From: Thauera sp.
GTDB taxonomy: Bacteria > Pseudomonadota > Gammaproteobacteria > Burkholderiales > Rhodocyclaceae
Direction of reading: 5' to 3'
DNA length: 15,533 nucleotides
Assembly: GCA_003446655.1 (NCBI GenBank)
Contig: DMCZ01000097.1
Coordinates: 3,355 to 18,887 of the forward strand
Shown here in pieces: positions 10,970-15,533 of this stretch. Within the stretch, counting starts at the first letter, position 1. Each line of letters starts with the position of its first letter. The translations under genes and the position numbers were made by a program. The notes under the pieces were generated by a model. The model was given only the letters and a program-made list of their open reading frames with translations. It did not search any database and had not been told where the DNA came from.

Positions 10970-12730
10970 ATGTTCCAGGTCACCATCCGCCATCCCGAGA
11001 GCGCGCCGCGGATCGAATCCGTCACCGAAACGTCGGCGATCGTCGGCAAGGGCCGCGACTGCCGGCTTCGTCTGCCCGGCTGGAAAATCGGGCGCGAACA
11101 CGCGCGCATCTATCGCAGCAAGACGGGTCTCTACATCCAGGACCTGGGGCAGCTCTTCGGCACCACGGTGAATGGCGCGCGCATCCAGCAGCACGGACCG
11201 ATCGCGCCCACCGACCAGATCGTGGTGGGGCCGTTCACGCTCGTCATCGAGGACAGGATCCAGGCGCAAGGGGCGAGGGCCGATGCGCCCGCCGTCACGG
11301 CCGCCGCGACCCTGGCCGCCGGCACCACGGGGGCGTCGCAGCCTTCGCCACTGGCGCCGGCGACGGATCGCGGACTCCCGTCCCCCACAGCGCGCCCCGC
11401 ACAGCCGGCACGCATCGCACGCGCGCCCGCAACACCCGCCGCGCCCACCCCAGAGCAGTTCTGGCGCAAGCACATCCACGAGGCCCTGCTCGATGCCATC
11501 GACCTGCGCCGGCGCGACCTCGTACGCATGAGCGACGCGGAGCTGCGCGCCGAAACCGAGTCCCTGCTCATCGAGCTCATCGCCCAGGAAAGTGCGCTCC
11601 CTGAGTCCATCGACCGCGACAACCTGCGCCGTGAGGTACTCGACGAGGCCGTCGGGCTCGGCCCGCTGGAGGCCCTGCTCGACGACGACGCGATCACCGA
11701 GATCATGGTCAACCGCCACGACGAGATCTACATCGAGCGTCGCGGCCGCCTCGAGCGCCATCCCGGCAGCTTCACCAGCGAGCGCGCGGTGCTCGGCGTC
11801 ATCGAGCGCATCGTCGCCCCGATCGGCCGCCGCATCGACGAGTCGTCGCCGATGGTCGACGCCCGCCTCAAGGATGGCTCGCGGGTCAATGCCATCATCC
11901 CGCCACTGGCGATCAAGGGCCCGGCGCTGAGCATCCGCAAGTTCGGGCGCAAAGTGCTGACCGATGCCGACCTGCTCGCCTTCGGCGCGATGAGCCCGCA
12001 GATGGCGGCCTTCATGCGCATCTGCGTCGAGCAGCGCAAGAACATCCTGATCTCCGGCGGCACCGGCTCGGGCAAGACCACGCTGCTCAACGTGCTGTCG
12101 AACTTCATCCCCGACGGCGAACGCATCATCACCATCGAGGACGCCGCCGAACTGCGCCTGGCGCATTCGCACCTGATCAGCCTCGAGGCCCGCCCACCCA
12201 ACGCCGAAGGGCGCGGCCAGGTCGCCATCCGCGACCTCGTGAGGAACGCGCTGCGCATGCGCCCCGACCGCATCGTGGTCGGCGAATGCCGCGGCGGCGA
12301 GGCGCTCGACATGCTGCAGGCAATGAATACCGGCCACGACGGCTCGCTCACCACGCTGCACGCCAACAGCCCGCGCGACGCGCTCGCCCGCCTCGAGACC
12401 CTGGTGCTGATGGCCGGCATGGACCTGCCGCTGGCGGCGATCCGCGAGCAGATCGCCGCAGCCATCGACCTCGTTATCCAGCAGGCGCGCCTGCCCGACG
12501 GCCGGCGCGTCGTCACCGCGATCGTCGAGGTGGCGGGCACCGAGTCCGGGCGCATTCAGATCCAGGAACTGTTCCGCCACGAACAGCGCGGCCGGGACGC
12601 CGAGGGGTGCGTGCTCGGCCGCTTCAGGGGCTGCAACGCCGTCCCCGCCTTCTACGAGGCGCTCGCCGAATCCGGTGTAGCGCTCGATCTGTCGCTTTTC
12701 TCCGATCAGGCTGAAGGGGTTGGCGCATGA
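10970..12730 (+). CDS. cpaF: Flp pilus assembly ATPase CpaF/TadA with N-terminal FHA-like domain
   Basis: A 586-residue protein, longer than typical TadA because of an N-terminal FHA-like domain (about 1-95), followed by an Ala/Pro/Thr-rich linker (about 96-160). FHA features are degenerate: GK27 replaces the usual GR, Gly41-R-E-His44 replaces S-R-x-H, and FGTTVNG (63-69) replaces NGTxVNG. The ATPase half shows the TadA N-terminal region (DDAITEIMVN, DESSPMVDARLKDGSRVNA), Walker A GGTGSGKTT (363-371), the Asp box (ITIEDAAELRL), Walker B RIVVGECRGGEAL and the His box LTTLHANSPRDAL. It hydrolyses ATP at the inner membrane to drive pilus polymerisation through TadB/TadC. GGAG lies 10 bases before the ATG, and the stop overlaps tadB (ATGA). 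All ATPase residues look intact. Confidence 0.95.
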   Translation: MFQVTIRHPESAPRIESVTETSAIVGKGRDCRLRLPGWKIGREHARIYRSKTGLYIQDLGQLFGTTVNGARIQQHGPIAPTDQIVVGPFTLVIEDRIQAQGARADAPAVTAAATLAAGTTGASQPSPLAPATDRGLPSPTARPAQPARIARAPATPAAPTPEQFWRKHIHEALLDAIDLRRRDLVRMSDAELRAETESLLIELIAQESALPESIDRDNLRREVLDEAVGLGPLEALLDDDAITEIMVNRHDEIYIERRGRLERHPGSFTSERAVLGVIERIVAPIGRRIDESSPMVDARLKDGSRVNAIIPPLAIKGPALSIRKFGRKVLTDADLLAFGAMSPQMAAFMRICVEQRKNILISGGTGSGKTTLLNVLSNFIPDGERIITIEDAAELRLAHSHLISLEARPPNAEGRGQVAIRDLVRNALRMRPDRIVVGECRGGEALDMLQAMNTGHDGSLTTLHANSPRDALARLETLVLMAGMDLPLAAIREQIAAAIDLVIQQARLPDGRRVVTAIVEVAGTESGRIQIQELFRHEQRGRDAEGCVLGRFRGCNAVPAFYEALAESGVALDLSLFSDQAEGVGA

Positions 12731-13575
12731 ACCTCACCCTCCTCCTCGTCGTGGTCGCTGCCACCGTCACCTTCCTGGTGTGGGCGCTGGTGGACCTCGC
12801 CACCCGCCTGCTGCAAGCGTGGCGCGAACGATTCACCCGCGAGACCGACTTTCACCTGCGCGAGCTGTTCCTGTTCGTCGATCCAGCACGCCTTTACGCC
12901 CTCAACCTCGCCCTGACCTTGCTCGGCGCGGGCACCGTCTGGCTGCTGACCGGCAGCGTGGTGGTGGCGCTGGCGCTGGCCATCGCGCTCGCCCTGTCCC
13001 CCAGCCTGGTCTTCCGATGGTTGCGCGTGCGTCGGATCGAACAGCTCGAACGACAGCTTCCCGATGCCCTGCAGATGCTCGCCGGCACCGCACGCGCCGG
13101 CCTGTCGCTGCCGGCGGCCATCCGCCAGGTGAGCACCGAGCTGACCCCACCGCTGCAGCAGGAACTGCTGCTGGTGCAGCACGAACAGCGCCTCGGCGTG
13201 GCCCTGGACGATGCGCTCGAGAACCTTGCCCGGCGCATACCCGCGCAGCCGGTGAAGCTGATGGTATCGGCCATGCGCATCGCCAACGAGACTGGCGGCA
13301 GCCTGGCGGAGACGCTCGAGCGCACCGCCGGCACTCTGCGCAGCCAGCACGCCATGGAACTCAAGATCCGCGCGCTGACCGCCCAGGGCAAGCTCCAGGC
13401 CTGGGTCGTCGGTCTGCTGCCGGTGTTCCTCTTATGGGTGCTCGCCCGCATGGAGCCCGAAGCCATGTCGCTGCTATGGACCACGCAGCTCGGCTGGGGC
13501 GTGCTGGGGGCAGTGATCGTCATGGAATTGATCGGCGTGCTCCTCATCCGCCGCATCGTCGCCATCGACATCTGA
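12727..13575 (+). CDS. tadB: Inner-membrane platform protein TadB (T2SSF family)
   Basis: A 282-residue polytopic protein. Membrane segments are at about 3-24, 58-75 and 78-95 (N-terminal) and about 220-240 and 252-275 (C-terminal). Between them lies a cytoplasmic T2SSF (GspF-type) four-helix domain (about 108-215) with LPDALQMLAGTARAGLSL, ARRIPAQPVKLMVSAMRIANETGGSLAETLE and the RIRALTAQGK-like segment. TadB and TadC form the inner-membrane platform on which the ATPase acts. The start is fixed by the ATGA overlap with cpaF; tadC follows after 7 bases, the canonical tadA-tadB-tadC order. Confidence 0.93.
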   Translation: MNLTLLLVVVAATVTFLVWALVDLATRLLQAWRERFTRETDFHLRELFLFVDPARLYALNLALTLLGAGTVWLLTGSVVVALALAIALALSPSLVFRWLRVRRIEQLERQLPDALQMLAGTARAGLSLPAAIRQVSTELTPPLQQELLLVQHEQRLGVALDDALENLARRIPAQPVKLMVSAMRIANETGGSLAETLERTAGTLRSQHAMELKIRALTAQGKLQAWVVGLLPVFLLWVLARMEPEAMSLLWTTQLGWGVLGAVIVMELIGVLLIRRIVAIDI

Positions 13576-13582
13576 GCTGGCC

Positions 13583-14497
13583 ATGACCCACACCCACTCG
13601 CCCCTGCTGATGACGCTCGACCCGCGCTGGGTCATCGCCGCCATCGCGCTGAGCGCCGGACTATCGGTCGCGCTCATGGCCTGGCTCGTCTCGCGCAGCG
13701 CTGCAGCCGTCCCGCGCCAGGACCGCATGTGGCTCGACGCCCCGCCGGTCGGCTACCGCCTCGTGTGGTGGCCGGTGCAGTGGCTTGCCCACTACCTGCG
13801 CGCGCTGCTGCCCGAGCGCCAGACGCAAGCCGATCTTGCCCGCCTGCGTCTGGCGGGGCTCGACTACGCGCTCGATGCGGCGCAGTTCCTCGCCGGACGT
13901 GTCGTGTGGGCGCTGCTGTGCGCCGCCTTTGCAACGTGGACGGCAGTGACCTTTGCCTTTCCGGCGCACTGGGCGGCCCTGGCGGGGCTCGCGCTCGGCT
14001 ACGTCTTCCCGCTGGTGTGGTTGCGCGACCGCATCGGACTGCGCGGCCGCCTCACCTTCACCGCCCTGCCCTTCATGCTCGACCTCATCACCCTTTGCGT
14101 CGAGTCCGGGCTCAACCTCAACAGCGCCCTCGCCCAGGCCGTCGCCAAGGGCCCTGGCGGCCCGCTGCGCGACGAGTTCGCGCGCCTGATGCGCGACATG
14201 CGCGCCGGCCGCCCGCGCAGCGAAGCCCTGCGCGACATGGCCGCGCGGCTCGACATGGCGCCGGTCAACAACTTCGTCTCCAGCCTGATCCAGGCCGAAG
14301 CCACGGGCATGAGCCTGGGCCCCATCCTGCGTGCCCAGGCGGAGCAGCGCCGCACCGAACGCTTCGCCCGCGCCGAGAAGCTCGCCATGCAGGCCCCGGT
14401 CAAGCTGCTGTTTCCGCTGCTGTTCTTCATCTTTCCATGCGTGTTCGGGATCCTGATGTTCCCGATCGCGATGAAGTTCATGGGGGCCGGGCTTTGA
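13583..14497 (+). CDS. tadC: Inner-membrane platform protein TadC (T2SSF family)
   Basis: A 304-residue T2SSF protein, partner of TadB. The N-terminal helix is at about 10-35, with a helix pair at about 105-150. The cytoplasmic GspF-type domain spans about 160-270 (LPFMLDLITLCVESGLNLNSAL, RAGRPRSEALRDMAARLD, ...SSLIQAEATGMSLGPILRAQAEQRR), and the C-terminal membrane segment is at about 275-298 (...LLFPLLFFIFPCVFGILMFP). The 'PVNNFVSSLIQAEATGMSLG' region is typical of TadC. The stop overlaps the TTG start of the next gene by 4 bases. Confidence 0.94.
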   Translation: MTHTHSPLLMTLDPRWVIAAIALSAGLSVALMAWLVSRSAAAVPRQDRMWLDAPPVGYRLVWWPVQWLAHYLRALLPERQTQADLARLRLAGLDYALDAAQFLAGRVVWALLCAAFATWTAVTFAFPAHWAALAGLALGYVFPLVWLRDRIGLRGRLTFTALPFMLDLITLCVESGLNLNSALAQAVAKGPGGPLRDEFARLMRDMRAGRPRSEALRDMAARLDMAPVNNFVSSLIQAEATGMSLGPILRAQAEQRRTERFARAEKLAMQAPVKLLFPLLFFIFPCVFGILMFPIAMKFMGAGL

Positions 14498-15533
14498 GCA
14501 CCGATACGCTGATCGTGCACCGCGCCGAACGCTGGTCCGATCGGCTGCGCGGGCTGCTCGGCAAGCCCCAGCCCGCCGCCGGCCACGCGCTGCTCATCAC
14601 CCCGTGCGCCTCGGTGCACACGGCCTTCATGCGCTACCCGATCGACATCGTTTTCCTGAACGGCCAGGGCTGCGTGGTGAAGCGCGTCGAAGCGCTTCGC
14701 CCGTGGCGCATCGCAGCGTGCTGGCGTGCAAGGCACACCCTTGAACTGGCTGCGGGCGAAGCGCGCCGCCTCGGGCTCGAGCCCGGCGTGGCGGTCGATC
14801 TCGCACCGGCTGCACCCCACGCCCCCATCCCCTGCCGCGGGGAACGCGGCGCCACGCTGGTCGAATTCGTCATCGTCGGTCCCCTGGCGTTGTTCATCCT
14901 GCTCGTTCTCATGCAGTACGCCCTGCTTTTCCATGCACGGAGCCAGCTCAACTACGCAACCTTCGAGGCCGCCCGCGCCGGCACAGTCGCCAACGCCCGT
15001 CCCACGGCCATCCGCGCCGCCTTCGATCGCGCGATGACCGGCTACCATGGCGGCGGCACGACCACCGCGGAGCTTGCCGCCTCGCGCGCAAGGGCGCTCG
15101 CCGAGGCCCCCTTCGCCCGCATCGAGCTCCTCTCTCCCACCCGCGAGAGCTTCGACGACTACCACAGTCCCGCACTCGCCGCGCGCATGGGTTCCTCGGG
15201 GCGCGTGATCCCCAACACGAACCTCGCCTACCTCGCCTGCCCCATCGACCGCCCCGCTTGCCACAGCGACCCGGCAACCAACGCAAGCGGCCAGACGCTG
15301 CAGGACGCCAACCTGCTCAAGCTGCGCATCACCTACGGCATCCCGGCGAAGAAGCAGATCCCGCTCGCAGGCCCCTTCATGGCGCGCGCGCTGGCGGTGC
15401 TCGATGCTGCCGACGGCGACGCTTTCCGCGCGGGATTGATTGCCGACGGGCGGATCCCGATCGTGGCCCACACCGTCATGCGCATGCAGTCACCGCCGAT
15501 CGAGGCCGGCAACGCGTCGAACCCGGGCGCCGG
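14494..15533 (+). CDS. DUF192 domain fused to a TadE-like pseudopilin, 3' end outside window
   Basis: The frame starts at TTG 14494, inside a TTGA overlap with the tadC stop, behind a G-rich stretch (GGGGG 6 bases or so upstream). It stays open to the last base (346 codons and 2 bases), so the C-terminus is missing. Residues 1-103 match DUF192 from start to natural end: SDRLRGLLGK, LITPCASVHTAFMRYPIDIVFL, ALRPWRIA, and LELAAGEARRLGLEPGVAVDL. A linker of about 12 residues leads to the prepilin-type site CRGERG|ATLVEF (cleavage after Gly119; Glu124 at +5, Phe125 at +6). A hydrophobic helix (about 126-147) and TadE-like sequence (SQLNYATFEAARAG) follow, then a long periplasmic part with Cys-containing LACPIDRPACH. 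DUF192 function is unknown. A lost stop between two genes is the main alternative; an internal GTG (14788) could also make a separate TadE form. Confidence 0.85.
   Translation, partial: MSTDTLIVHRAERWSDRLRGLLGKPQPAAGHALLITPCASVHTAFMRYPIDIVFLNGQGCVVKRVEALRPWRIAACWRARHTLELAAGEARRLGLEPGVAVDLAPAAPHAPIPCRGERGATLVEFVIVGPLALFILLVLMQYALLFHARSQLNYATFEAARAGTVANARPTAIRAAFDRAMTGYHGGGTTTAELAASRARALAEAPFARIELLSPTRESFDDYHSPALAARMGSSGRVIPNTNLAYLACPIDRPACHSDPATNASGQTLQDANLLKLRITYGIPAKKQIPLAGPFMARALAVLDAADGDAFRAGLIADGRIPIVAHTVMRMQSPPIEAGNASNPGA

Noticed and set aside
9440..12580. A very long open reading frame on the minus strand opposite cpaC and cpaF
   Set aside because: Its composition (long runs of His, Asp, Gly, Val, Ala) is what antisense reading of high-GC codons gives. 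The plus strand carries two well-supported conserved proteins here.
13999..15471. A 490-residue minus-strand frame opposite tadC and the final gene
   Set aside because: It is an antisense shadow, with no recognisable domain; the plus strand contains conserved TadC and the DUF192/TadE gene.
14494..15533. DUF192-TadE fusion created by a frameshift or lost stop
   Set aside because: Considered but not preferred: both domains lie in the same frame, the DUF192 domain reaches its usual C-terminal motif before the linker, and no second frame carries a better continuation. Read-level confirmation is still needed.

Overview
The window is GC-rich (roughly two-thirds G+C by eye), densely packed and strongly G/C-biased at third codon positions. 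Gene content and protein style suggest a betaproteobacterium, plausibly Rhodocyclales (Thauera/Azoarcus/Aromatoleum-like). That taxonomic call is an inference from sequence style, not a search result.

Region 1 (1-2567) holds the 3' part of a membrane-anchored PAS-GGDEF-EAL cyclic-di-GMP protein. Its stop overlaps the start of a cysteine-type glutathione peroxidase gene (ATGA overlap). Region 2 (2640-3274, minus strand) is a VapB/AbrB-type antitoxin with a VapC/PIN toxin, visibly lower in G+C than its neighbours. Region 3 (3428-5161) is the ABC-F translation factor EttA, closed by a very clear rho-independent terminator.

Region 4 (about 5220 to the window end) is a long, unidirectional, tightly packed Tad/Flp (type IVc) pilus locus. 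Its order is: Flp-like pilin 1, TadG-like, TadE-like, unknown periplasmic protein, Flp-like pilin 2, CpaB/RcpC, CpaC/RcpA secretin, CpaF/TadA ATPase with an N-terminal FHA-like domain, TadB, TadC, then a gene that runs off the window. A sigma70-like promoter with two dyads precedes the first pilin gene. Many junctions are 4-base start/stop overlaps, implying translational coupling. The small prepilins supply fibre subunits or initiators. CpaC forms the outer-membrane channel with CpaB at its periplasmic side, TadA powers assembly, and TadB/TadC form the inner-membrane platform. No TadZ/CpaE, TadD or prepilin peptidase gene is visible here.

The most interesting item is the last gene. It starts with TTG in a TTGA overlap with tadC and continues open to the window end. 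Its first ~103 residues form a complete-looking DUF192 domain, joined by a short linker to a TadE-type prepilin sequence with a G|ATLVEF processing site. If the frame is real, prepilin peptidase would cut a whole cytoplasmic DUF192 domain off a pseudopilin. A second point of note is the FHA-like domain on TadA, whose phosphate-contacting residues look substituted.
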